Origin: Rheum nobile
Taxonomy: Eukaryota > Streptophyta > Magnoliopsida > Caryophyllales > Polygonaceae
NCBI GenBank assembly: GCA_027886185.1
Contig: WOAB01000895.1
Coordinates: forward strand, 744,001-808,000
Length of the DNA stretch: 64,000 bases
Direction: 5' to 3'
Positions 1 to 10,746 of this stretch are shown here, piece by piece. Below the pieces are notes generated by a model that worked only from the letters and a program-made list of their open reading frames with translations, had not been told where the DNA came from and made no database searches. Numbering within the stretch: the first letter of the stretch is position 1; every line of letters begins with the position of its first letter. The position numbers and the translations under genes were made by a program.

Positions 1-99
1 AAAACAATCAAATTCGCGTCGAACATCTAAGCAAACACATCAACCGCCTATTCTACTGTGAAAAAAATCGAATCAAATAAACATTGAAAACCAAATTAC

Positions 100-423
100 C
101 CAATCTTCGGGGTTAGCTGTGACGACGTCCATGTGGCAGCCGACGAAGGAGAGGACTCGGTCGGGCTCCGTACCGGGATACTCAACGATGAGGTTGCCAC
201 GATTGGAGTGATAGGTGACGTGATTGACGACGAGGGGGCCGCCGTTAGATGTAGAGAAAGGAAGAAGGTAGTCAAGGACGTGCTTGACTACTCTGTCCTC
301 CTCAGGAATCAGCTCCGGCGGGTTGTTCTGGAGGTATTTGGATTCTCCGATGAGTTTGCGGAGGAGAGAAACGAAGGAATCGTTGTCCAGGTCCCCTAAC
401 AATCGCTTCACGTTGGAATCCAT
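100..423 (-). CDS. Acetylornithine deacetylase, first exon (gene runs off the left edge)
   Basis: The start codon is at 421-423 and the reading frame is open to a tryptophan codon at 100-102, followed at once by a GT splice donor (minus strand 99-98). The 108-residue product has the N-terminal wording of plant M20-family acetylornithine deacetylase: KLIGESKYLQNNPPELIPEE, then VKHVLDYLLPF, then RGNLIVEYPG and a VGCHMDVVTANPEDW block. In M20 enzymes the HMD segment supplies the first metal-binding His and the catalytic-domain Asp. The enzyme class removes acetyl from N-acetylornithine in arginine synthesis. The remaining exons lie left of base 1. The first exon looks intact. The 5' leader and promoter space is cut short by a large Mutator-like element starting near 524. 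Identity is by recognition of family wording; I am fairly sure of the family. Confidence 0.85.
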
Positions 424-511
424 CGCCGATCAAGAGAGAAGATAGAGAGAGGAAGTCGAAGAAGGAAAGCTGCCGAAGAATAGCGATGCGTTAAGGTATA
501 TGGATTAAGAA

Positions 512-522
512 CTTATTTTTAT
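512..522 (-). promoter_or_regulatory. TATA-box candidate for the deacetylase gene
   Basis: On the minus strand the bases read tataaaaataag about 90 nt upstream of the start codon at 423, a plausible TATA spacing for a short 5' leader. It directly abuts the outer end of the Mutator-like element (about 524), so the core promoter sits at the transposon junction. This rests on sequence wording only. Confidence 0.4.
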
Positions 523-523
523 A

Positions 524-3500
524 GGAAAATCCTATATACACACGTTTTATTTTCTTATTTTCTAAATATACCATATTTTGTATATTAAGATTAAACGTAT
601 AGCTTGATGTATTTTGACTTAACGTATATGGGGGCAAAAGAGTCATTTAAACAAAGTTGTGAAAAAGCTGTGCGTTATACCTAAACACACAGACTTTAAA
701 AAAAAAATTGGTGCGTTAAGGCTTAACGCACAATCAAAAAAAAATAAAAAAATAAAAAAATTTAGATTGACATTAACAGTACAACTATATTATATAATCA
801 AATTGGATATAACTATAAGGATATAACCAAATTAGATATAACTATATACTATATAATCATAGTATATGACTGTATGATATAATCATAGTATATAACTATA
901 TAATATAGGATATAACGATATGATATAACCAAATTGGATATAACTATAAGGATATAACCATAGTATATAACAATAGAATATAACCATAAGATTTAATCAT
1001 AGTATATAACTATAGGATATAACGATATGATATAACCAAATTGGATATAACTGTAAGATAAGACTATAGTATATATAGTTATAAGATATAACCATAGTAT
1101 AACTATAAGATATCCATAGTATATATATACTATAGTTATATCTTATAGTTATATCCAATTTGGTTATATTCTATAGTTATATAATATGGTTATATCATTT
1201 ATCTTATAGTTATATAACTATATGATATAACTAAATTGGATATAACTATAAGGATATATATAATCAAATTGGATATAACTATAAGATATAATCATAATAT
1301 ATAACTATAGAATATAATCACAGTATATAACTATAAGATGTAATATATGATATAACCATAGGATATAACGATATGATGTAATCAATTTGGATATAACCAT
1401 AGTATATAACTATAGGATATAACCATAGTATATAACAATAGAATATAACCATAAGATATAATCATAATATATAACTATAGAATATAATGATATGATATAA
1501 CCAAATTGGTTATATCCTATAGTTATATACTATGGCTATATCCAATTTGGTTACATCATATAGTTATATACTATGATTATATCTAATTTGGTTATATCCA
1601 ATTTGGTCAGATTCTTATAGTTATATCCAATTTGGTTATATATTATGGTTATATTCTATATTTATATACTATGGTTATATCATGTATTATATTCTATTGT
1701 TATATACTATGGTTACATCCAATTTGGTTATATCATATCGTTATATCCTATAGTTATATATTATGGTTATATATACTATATTATATTATATAGTTATATA
1801 CTATTGTTATATATTATATTATATAGTTATATACTATTGTTATATCATATAGTTATATACTATGATTATATCTTATAGTTATATATCCAATTTGGTTATA
1901 TCATATCATTATATCCTATAGTTATATACTATGATTCTATCTTATGGTTATATTCTATTGTTATATATCATGATTATATCCTATATTATGTTCTATAGTT
2001 ATATCATATAGTTATATACTATGATTATAGAATATATTCTACTGTATATAATCAAATTGGATATAACTATAAGAATATAACCGAATTGTATATAACCAAA
2101 TTGAATATAACCGAATTGGATATAATCATAGTACATAACTATATGATATAACCATAATATATAACTATAGAACCTAATATAGGATATAACAATAATATAT
2201 AACAATAGAATATAACCATAAGATAGAATCATAGTATATAACTATAAGATATAATGATATGATATAACCAAATTGGATATAACTATAAGATATTACCATA
2301 ATATATATATACTATGGATATCTTATAGTTATACTATGGTTATATTTTATAACTATATATACTATGGTTTTATCTTATCGTTATATCTAATTTGGTTATA
2401 TCATATCGTTATATCCTATAGTTATATACTATGATTCTATCTTATTGTTATATTCTATTGTTATATACTATGGTTATATCTTATAATATATTCTACTGTC
2501 ATATACTATGGTTATATCCTTATAGTTATATCCAATTTGGTTATATATACTATGGTTATATCATGTATTATATTCTATAGTTTTATATTATGGTTATATC
2601 CAATTTGGTTATATCATATCATTATATCCTATAGTTATAAACTATGATTCTATCTTATGGTTATATTCTATTATTATATATTATGGTTATATCCTATATT
2701 AGATTCTATAGTTATATATTATGGTTATATCATATAGTTATATACTACGATTATATTCAATTCGTTTATATCCAATTCGGTTATATCCAATTCGGTTATA
2801 TCCAATTCGGTTATATCCTTATAGTTATATCCAATTTGGTTATATACAGTAGAATATATTATATAATCATAGTATATAACTATAGAATATAATATAGAAT
2901 ATAACCATGGTATATAACAATATAATATAACCATAAGATAGAATCATAGTATATAACTATAGGATATAATGATATGATATAACCAAATTGGATATAACTA
3001 TGGTTATATTCTATTGTTATATACTATGATTATATCCTATAGTTATATATTATGGCTATATCCAATTTGGTTACATCATATAGTTATATGCTATGGTTAT
3101 ATCATATATTACATCCTATAGTTAATATTATGATTACTTCATATAGTTATATATTATGATTATATCTTATAGTTATATCAAATTTGGTTATATATATCCT
3201 TATAGTTATATCCAATTTAGTTATATCATATAGTTATATAACTATAAGATATATGATATAACCATATCATATAACTATAGTTATATCATATAGTTATAAT
3301 ATATAACTATAGGATATAACCATAGTATATAACAATAGAATATAATCATAGTTGTATCCAATTTGGTTATATCATATTATTATATCCTATAGTTATATAC
3401 TATGATTCTATCTTATGGTTATATTATATTGTTATATACCATGGTTATATCATGTATTATATTCTATAGTTTTATACTATGGTTATATCCAATTTGGTTA

Positions 3501-4210
3501 TATCATATCATTATATCCTATAGTTATAAACTATGATTCTATCTTATGGTTATATTCTATTGTTATATATTATGGTTATATCCTATATTAGATTCTATAG
3601 GTATATATTATGGTTATATCATATAGTTATGTACTATGATTATATCCAATTCGGTTATATTCAATTTGGTTATATCCAATTCGGTTATATCTTTATAGTT
3701 ATATCCAATTTGATTATATACAGTAGAATATATTCTATAATCATAGTATATAACTATAGAATATAATATAGGATATAACCATGGTATATAACCATAAGAT
3801 AGAATCATAGTATATAACTATATGATATAACCAAATTGGATATAACTATGGTTATATTCTATTGTTATATACTATGGTTATATTCTATAGTTATATATTA
3901 TGGCTATATTCAATTTGGTTACATCATATAGTTATATCCTATAGTTATATGCTATGGTTATATGCTATGGTTATATCATATATTATATCCTATAGTTATA
4001 TATTATGATTATATCATATAATTATATATTATGATTATATTTTATAGTTATATCCAATTTGGTTATAGAAAAATTGTAACCGAATATACCACTTTGGTGG
4101 CATATTTTGCAAAGTGGGTATTGTTTTATAGGATATGGCAAGAATACCTTATTTTCTACCCAAATAAGGGCAAAAGTGGTAAAACACATATTTTGGGTAC
4201 AAAAATGAAA
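524..4210 (+). repeat. Left terminal inverted repeat of the MULE, expanded
   Basis: The outer part (524-790) matches the complement of 26130-26420, including tgcgttaaggcttaacgca at about 710-730 and acattaacagtacaactata at about 770-790. The inner part (about 4095-4210, with catattttgcaaagtggg and acatattttgggtacaaaaatg) resembles the complement of about 25740-25890. Between these parts the left repeat carries about 3.3 kb of AT-rich units against about 0.25 kb on the right. Confidence 0.7.
790..4065. repeat. AT-rich satellite-like array of short units in alternating orientation
   Basis: Built almost wholly from ATATAACCAAATTGGATAT, TATAACTATAGG and ATAATCATAGTATA units and their complements. 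Orientation flips in blocks. Clear turning points with palindromic centres lie near 1110-1140 (catagtatatatatactatag), near 1492-1515 (gatataaccaaattggttatatc) and near 2290-2330. The tyrosine/isoleucine-rich open frames in it (for example 1645-1878, 1999-2232, 2644-2892 and 3533-3766) are by-products of the repeat and are not annotated as genes. Confidence 0.9.
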
Positions 4211-4692
4211 AGATAAATTCGGATTTACAATTACCTTTTCTTTGCAAAATTGTAATGTTTATTTTATTGTATTTCGGAATGAAAGAAAAAAAGAAAAATG
4301 GGTGTGATTTGTCATGATGTGACCGTTAACAGGTTACCATTGGAAATTGTTTCAACCAATTTCAACTTGAACCCATTAATTGTAAAATTGACCAAATTAA
4401 TTGCCAAATCTGATGCTTAACTAAATTAACCAAAATTTCAACTGTATTTAGTGCTAACAGGTAAACCAAAATTTCAATATTGTAAACCCATTTTCAACCC
4501 ATTAATTTGAAGCCATTTAACATCAGATCCTCATTAATTTTTCACCCATTTAACATCAGAACATCAACCCATTTTCAACACCCCCAAAATTCCTCTTCTT
4601 CACCGGACACCGAAATCGAATTCCGGCGAGCTCTGTAATCGCCGTCAACCTCTGCTAACCTCCCTGAAGCCCAAACAAAGAAAGAAAAGAGA
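4211..4692 (+). promoter_or_regulatory. Upstream region of the Ulp1 gene
   Basis: No coding frame is convincing here. The first 350 bases are AT-rich and repeat phrases such as aacccattaattt and accaaaatttcaa. The last 130 bases become C/T-rich with a richer GC content (ttcctcttcttcaccggacaccg), like a plant 5' leader, and end in aaagaaaagaga just before the start codon at 4693. Confidence 0.4.
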
Positions 4693-7600
4693 ATGGCTGT
4701 TACCAGAGCTTCGAATGATGCGACACCGCAGAAGAAAAGAAAAAGAGAGGTGGATGAAGAAGAACAAGGTGGTAAGAGGAAGGGAAAATATGCGACGAAG
4801 AAAACCCCTCCATCTGCAAAACCGAAAGCTACAAAGAAGAAGAATGCTAAATCAGAGAGCGGTTATTCTGTGAAGAAAAAGGAAGTTGTCGCTCTTCTGA
4901 AAAGGTGGAAAAGCATAAAGCCTTTAGCTTTCAAGGAAGATGTAAGTAAAAAAAAAACTCTCAGAAATGTTGACCTTTTCAATTTGTCAATCTAGGGTTT
5001 ATTGATATCCCGACACCGTTGTGTCCATAACTTATGCAAGTTCTGTTATTCAATTGTAGATTAAGTACGCGTTCTACAAAGGCGACCCTTTATATGGAAG
5101 AATCAATATCAACTGTAGGTTTTCATACGTGCGTGATATTGAAAACAAATTGACTGGTGCAGATTGGAGAAGGATAATTGCAAGCCCTTTTGGAAATGTA
5201 ATGAAAATGTTGCGTCAGGTTACATTTTCTTCCCAAACTGTACATACTGTTCTTTTTAAGCAAATAAAATCAAAAAAGAAGTGAGAGACCTGGTACGAGA
5301 TAGGTGGTAAAGTGTTAAGGTTTTCAATGAAGGAGTTTGCATTGATAACTGGTTTAAATTGTGGTCAAATGCCACCAGAATCAGTTGGGAAGAAGAAAAA
5401 GAAAGATGTACAAGTGATGGAGAAGTTCTTTGGTGGTCCTGCTGGTCCTAAAACCTCAGTGCAAGACTTGTACGAGAGGTTCAGGGATTATAGACTGCTA
5501 GATAATTACAAGTTGAAGATGGCATTGCTTTTGATAGTTGAAGGTATTTTTCTTGGAGGAGATAAAAAGAGACTAGTTAAAGCTGAACATGTGAAGCTGC
5601 TGGATAACATGGACAAGTTTTGGGATTATCCTTGGGGAAGAGTTGCATATGAAGAGTTGCACAGGTCTTTGACAAAATCTCTGGCCAGAAGAATGCTTAC
5701 TGTTGAAAAAGCTTTGCTACTCTCTGAAGATGCAAGGATTCCCTATACCATTCAAGGAATGCCAGTTGTATTTCAGGTATATTAAATTAGTAATTGCATT
5801 TGCCTATATATCCCTGACAAGTTTGATAGTGTTGGGTGGTGAGATTTAAGTGTTTAAACTTGAAGTGATACCTATAAAGTAAATATTTGAAGTTTGAGAA
5901 ACTGTTGGATCACTTTTAAATCAAAGAATTGAATTGTTATATGGAATTTGTGCTGAAATCATGCAAACATTTGTTTGAATTGTTAAAGTTCATACAAGTT
6001 TTAATATGCTTGACTAGTTACCTAGTGAAGGGTGTCTGGATTTGAAATGTTAAAGTTCATACAAGTTTGAATAATGAAAAAGTTGTGTCTATGTAGGTTT
6101 GGATATGGGAATGTGTCCAAAGCTTTGGAGTCCAGTATGCTTCCAAGATAAATGAGACAGCTATACCCCGAGGTCTTCGTTGGTACTCAGAGCAATGTCC
6201 CGAACATGGACTGCTTCAGTTGTGTTTTGCTGATCCAAAGCTGAAGGTCCTGCCTATTCTCATACCTGATGAATCTGAGAAGAGTTTGTTAAGTGCCTGC
6301 AGATTCCATGATGAAATCAAGGACCCTTTCTTTGACAAAATAGTATCTGAGGCTATGGCTATGGGAAAGGCAAATGCCAAACTGAAAGAGCCTAACAAGG
6401 GGAAAGAGGCTTTCAAAGGAGAAGTTAGTGGTGATGCAAATGCAAGGCAGATGATGGATATCATTAATCAGTTGTGTAACAAGATTGCTAAGATGGAACA
6501 CGGTCTATGTGAGAGGATTGACAGGTTGGAGAGGAACAATGTCCAAGTTTTTGAAAAGGTTCCTAAGAGGAAGAAAAGAATGGTTAAGAAGTCTGAGGCT
6601 CAAGCAAGTGATAGTGATAGTGAAGAGTTTGATGGAGTTGATGATTATATAGATGATTCAGAAGGTTCAGAGACTGAAGCAAGTGATAGTGAAGGTAGTG
6701 ACAATGAAAAAAGTGAGGATGATGAAAAGGCTATTAGTGAGGATGAAAAGGCTGGTAGTGACAAGGCTGTTAGTGTGGATGAGGATGATGAAAAGGCTGG
6801 TAGTGACAAGGCTGTTAGTGGATATCATAATTTGATGGATGTTGATACTAAGGTATGACATTCCAATTATTTTAAGATTTCTACTTTCATAGATATTTTA
6901 AAGAAGTATGGCAGGATATGGAGTTGAAGAAACTTAAATTAGATAGATAACACTAAAAATTCTCTATCATTGTAGGGAAATGAAACAGAAGAAGGAAGCA
7001 GTGAGTCCATTATTGAGAATAATCAAGAATTTGTTAGTGAGGCATTTGAAAAAAATTCAAAGGATAATGATGTGAACCTAGATGACAACCCTAGAGACAG
7101 TGATGAAAATGTGGCCATACAAGACAATTCTGGTTTGGCCATACAAGTATATAAGGTATGCCATAAGTACATGTCGAGTGTATTAATGAAGCATGACAGG
7201 TTATAAATTTTGAGAAATGTGTTGTAGGTTTTAAAAATTGGAATATGCACATTATTTTGAAGTAATATATATTTTTGTGGTAAATGTAACTTCAGGAATT
7301 GGAGGAAAATTATGTATTAGTTGGTGTTGGTAGAAGAACTGGAGATATAGTAATGGATGTTGTAGCTGACATTAGTGAGAAGCTAACTGATAAGGATGGA
7401 ATGCTTGATGATGATGTTGATGCCCCTAGGGAGCAAGATGAGTTGATACCAAATGTTGATAGTACTATCACAGATGATGTAGAAGATGCCCCAAGGAAAG
7501 AGCAGGAAAGCCAGGAAGCAGAAGTCCAGGTTTCTAGGGCAGTAGCCGTTCATTTATTGAGAAGGAAGTTAGAGAGAAGGAGGTCGGGAAAGAAGGAAGA

Positions 7601-8984
7601 GGTTGGGAAGGAAGGAGATGAGAAGGAAGAGGTTGGTAAGGTTGACATTGACAAGGATGAGAAGGAAGAGGCTGGTAAGGAAGAGGTTGAGAAGGAGGGT
7701 ATTGAGGAGGTTGTGAATGTGAAACAAGAGTTTGCCAAAGGCCAAGTTGTTTTCGACAATAGGAAGAAGGATGTGGGTCTATCTCCAAAGAAGTCAAGGT
7801 ACCTCCCCAAGCGTAGTGTGAAGCCATCTGCTTCAGTCCTCTCCCCTTATAGATCTAAGAAACAAAACAACCAAAAGGCCAAGGACAATGAGAAGGACAA
7901 GGACAAGAAGAAGGAAGTGAGGGGTAAGAGTTTTTGGAAAAGGATCACAAAAAATCCAGCTGTGAAGGAAATGACTCCTGTAATAGAGTGGTACAAGGAT
8001 GAAAGGTATGTATATCCAACTTATATCTCTCTCATCCAATGAAGTTTATGTACTTATATTGTCCTTTATGTTGCAGACCTATAGAATTCCGTGGAGTTAG
8101 CAAAATATACATTGACAATGATTTCATGGAGAGCTTAATTGAACCAACTAAGTGGTGGGGTAATTTGGTAAGGGTGACCGGTTTTTAAAAAAATTGTAAA
8201 TTTTGTCCACATACTCTATCAATATATTGATTTTGAAAATTTTTGTTGCCAGCACTTAGATGAAGTCCTAATTTTACTTCGCGATGCGCTCCTGAAGAAC
8301 CCAAGTGAGAATCATAAGGCGGCTATTATGGACACTACATGGTGTGAAGACTACAAAGACCAACACAAGTGTGAAATGGGTGGTGTTGCAGTACCAGAAT
8401 TTCCAGATCGCGTCGCTCGATACTTTAGAGGTGAACTTCCAATTTTTCATGGGAAGAATTGGGAAGAGGTGGACTTCATCTATGCACCGATTTTTGTGGG
8501 CACAAACCACTGGGTTGCCATTCAATTTGACCTGGTTAATTGGAGCTTAAGTGTGTTTGATTGCAATGCGAATCTGAAGCGTGATCATGTCATAGAAGAA
8601 GCAGTCGCCCCCATTATCAAGTATCTTCCTAAGTTTGTGAGCAAGCACGAACCTTTGTCCAAGAAATATGCACACCGGGGTGTCTCAGTTCTTACTTACA
8701 ATGGAAGAGTTGGCAATCTGGAACAGAACATAAGAGCGTAAGATATCTTGCTTCCAGTTTGTTTTTTACCCGCCACCTAAAATATTAACATAGAATTGAC
8801 CTTTCTTATTTTTGGTTGCAGTGGTGACTGTGGAGTATACACCTTGAAGTACATTGAGTGGTTGAGTTTTGGAAGTGATGATCTCTCCCTCATTTCAGAT
8901 GATACGATCGACTATCACAGATTCGACATTGCTAATACTGTGTTCGACAAGCAGTGGAAGACAATGTTGAACTATGGACAATAG
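4693..8984 (+). CDS. Ulp1-type (C48) cysteine protease carried by the MULE, nine exons
   Basis: Exons read from sequence with GT/AG ends and matching phases: 4693-4941, 5060-5218, about 5288-5776, 6097-6852, 6976-7155, 7296-8005, 8077-8167, 8253-8737, 8822-8984 (stop TAG). The N-terminus is Lys-rich and looks nuclear. Exons 2-4 carry the plant DUF1985-like block (FSMKEFALITGLNCGQMP; LRWYSEQCPEHG). Exons 4-6 are acidic/lysine-rich low complexity. Exons 8-9 hold the protease: His in TNHWVAIQFD, Asp in VFDCN, Gln in LEQN, Cys in GDCGVY, so all four active-site positions are present. The known family role is cleavage of SUMO-like proteins; why plant MULEs carry it is unresolved. I see no frameshift or stop with this exon model. 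The exon 3 start is the least certain (phase 0 fits an acceptor at 5286-5287). A second copy of exon 9 lies at 20495. Confidence 0.8.
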
Positions 8985-9518
8985 TGTGTCATCATAACAC
9001 TAGATTGTGTGAACAATGTTTTGTTTGGATTGCAACTTTGATGCATGAAAAATGTTTTGTTTGCGTTGTGTTTTTGGGGCAAATTTGATGTACGAACAAT
9101 GTATTGTGTTTCAACTCTTCTGATTCTGTTGTTGTATAAGTCATCTCTCTCATCCAATGTGTTGTGTTTCAACTTTGATGCATGAACAATGTGTTGTGTT
9201 TCGACAAGCAGTGAAAAACAATATAAGTGAAAGTTTATACCTTAAGTGACAGGTTTTAAATTCAATGGTGGAGAGCAATATTTCCAAAACCCGGTTTTGA
9301 TTAAAATTAACCGATTAGTCAAAACAATTTCCAAAACCCGGTTTAGATGAATTTTAAACTCACCCAAATTCTTACCCTCATCCTACAGCTACCGCATTTT
9401 CTTCATCCTTCTCCCATGGCTCATTGAGGCATTTCAAAAACTCTATACAACTCCGAGAATCGATTGAAGGGTGTATTTCGCAGGGAGTGGAGATTGAGAG
9501 AGCTCGAGGGCGTAACCC
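8985..9518 (+). other. Interval between the Ulp1 and GRF genes
   Basis: This holds the Ulp1 3' region, with gtgttgtgtttcaactttgatgcatgaac-like phrases repeated imperfectly three to four times (9020-9200). The GRF gene's upstream region follows, with aaaacccggttttgattaaa and aaaacccggtttagatgaat. No protein is supported. The same interval recurs at 20658-21191. Confidence 0.5.
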
Positions 9519-10305
9519 ATGGCATACTCGGAAGGATCCAGCAGTGGTGGGAATGTAAAGGTAAGTTTGGTATGATTTAGGGTTTCAATTTGGGGAAGTA
9601 TTTGCTACTGTTTTGTTTCAATGTATGTTCTAAAATACGAATTGAATTGTGGATTTGCTACAGAATTCCGTATTTGCTACTGTTTTGTTTCTGTTTGAAA
9701 TTTTGTGAACTCTAATATGTGGTTTGGCAAAGTAGCTTGAAACTCTTCTGACAAAGATGTTTTGATTACTACTGATGAAGACAAGACGTAGCCTAAACTC
9801 ATGTTTATTCATGAGGAGATGGAATACATCAGCAATGGAGTCCAAATTGATAAGATGTGCATGTGGTGTTGCCTGCCGATATTTCACTTCTATGACAAAC
9901 GAGAATCCGGAAAGGAGATTTATAAGATGTGTAAACCGGGTGCGTATCTAGCTTGTTTGCTAATATTCATAATACTTTGTTTTAAAAGTGTTTTGAATAC
10001 TTTATGATACGAATCCAGTTTTCATGTATTTTGGATTGAATGCAGGTTGGAGGTTGTGGATTTTGGGAATGGTATGACCCTCCACTTTGTCCTATTGCAA
10101 CAGAACTTATTCCTATGCTAAGAGATGAGATAATCCAGGTGAAAGATGCATTGGATGTGAAAGAGAGTATAATTTCAGCATATGAGGCAGAGCTTGGAAT
10201 GCTACAGCAGGAAGTGATAAGGCTTAAAGGTGGTGCAAAGAGTGTTATCGGTCATGAAGAAGAGTGTCGAGTTAAGGCGTCAAACTATGTTGAACGTGTG
10301 CTGAA
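9519..10305 (+). CDS. Small GRF-type zinc-finger protein with coiled coil, copy 1
   Basis: Exon 1 at 9519-9560 (MAYSEGSSSGGNVK, donor gtaag). Exon 2 at about 9792-9939 contains KMCMWCCLP, GKEIYKMCKP. Exon 3 starts at about 10053 (phase match; an acceptor at 10045 is also present but shifts frame) and contains GCGFWEWYDPPLCPIATELI and then a heptad-like helix (VKESIISAYEAELGMLQQEV). The spaced cysteines and the FWEWYD ending match the GRF zinc finger (zf-GRF), which in other proteins binds single-stranded nucleic acid. The frame runs on to a stop at 10358-10360, but a length difference in the T-run between the two copies suggests the coding part ends at a donor after 10305; the last exon is not identified. 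The convergent transposase gene lies downstream. A role in transposition is an inference from location only. Confidence 0.6.
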
Positions 10306-10360
10306 GGTTACTTGTTTTTTTGTGGTAATGGCTTGTGTAATTAAAGTCTATTTCACTTAG

Positions 10361-10746
10361 CCTGTTGTAAGCTCTCGGTTGTTAAGAGTCTTGTAAGCTA
10401 TCTATGTCTAGAACTATTTAAGCTGTAGGATTTTATGGGAAAGTGTAAGCTTACCAAAACCGGGTTTTGGAAATTGTGGCGATTTTATGGGAAAGGTAGA
10501 TAAGTGACAGGTTTTACATTCAAAGGTGGCGAGATAGTATTACATTGACTAAGAAGCATAAAGCATCCCATGGTTCATCACTGGAATAAGTAACAGACAC
10601 AAAAGTAAAGTAATATGACTTATAAGAGATCATTTAAGAGTTTGAGATCTCTTATTGGTCATATTAAGCTTACCAAAACCATACCAAAAAAATAGCATTG
10701 TTCATAACTGGAATATAAAAGATAGCACACTATGAAAGATAGCACA
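10361..10746. other. Convergent intergenic region with a strong inverted repeat
   Basis: Lies between the 3' ends of the GRF gene (+) and the transposase (-). It holds an odd-length palindrome ccaaaaccgggttttgg at 10454-10470 and a 21-bp inverted repeat: arms 10611-10631 and 10646-10666, 14-nt loop, about 18 of 21 positions paired (arm wording taatatgac...taagagatc). The same hairpin is at 22274-22294 / 22309-22329. It could be a small foldback or a shared 3'-end signal. Confidence 0.6.

Noticed and set aside
1645..3808. Tyr/Ile-rich open frames of 60-80 codons in the AT-rich array
   Set aside because: They follow the repeat unit in every register and on both strands; no start context, no domain.
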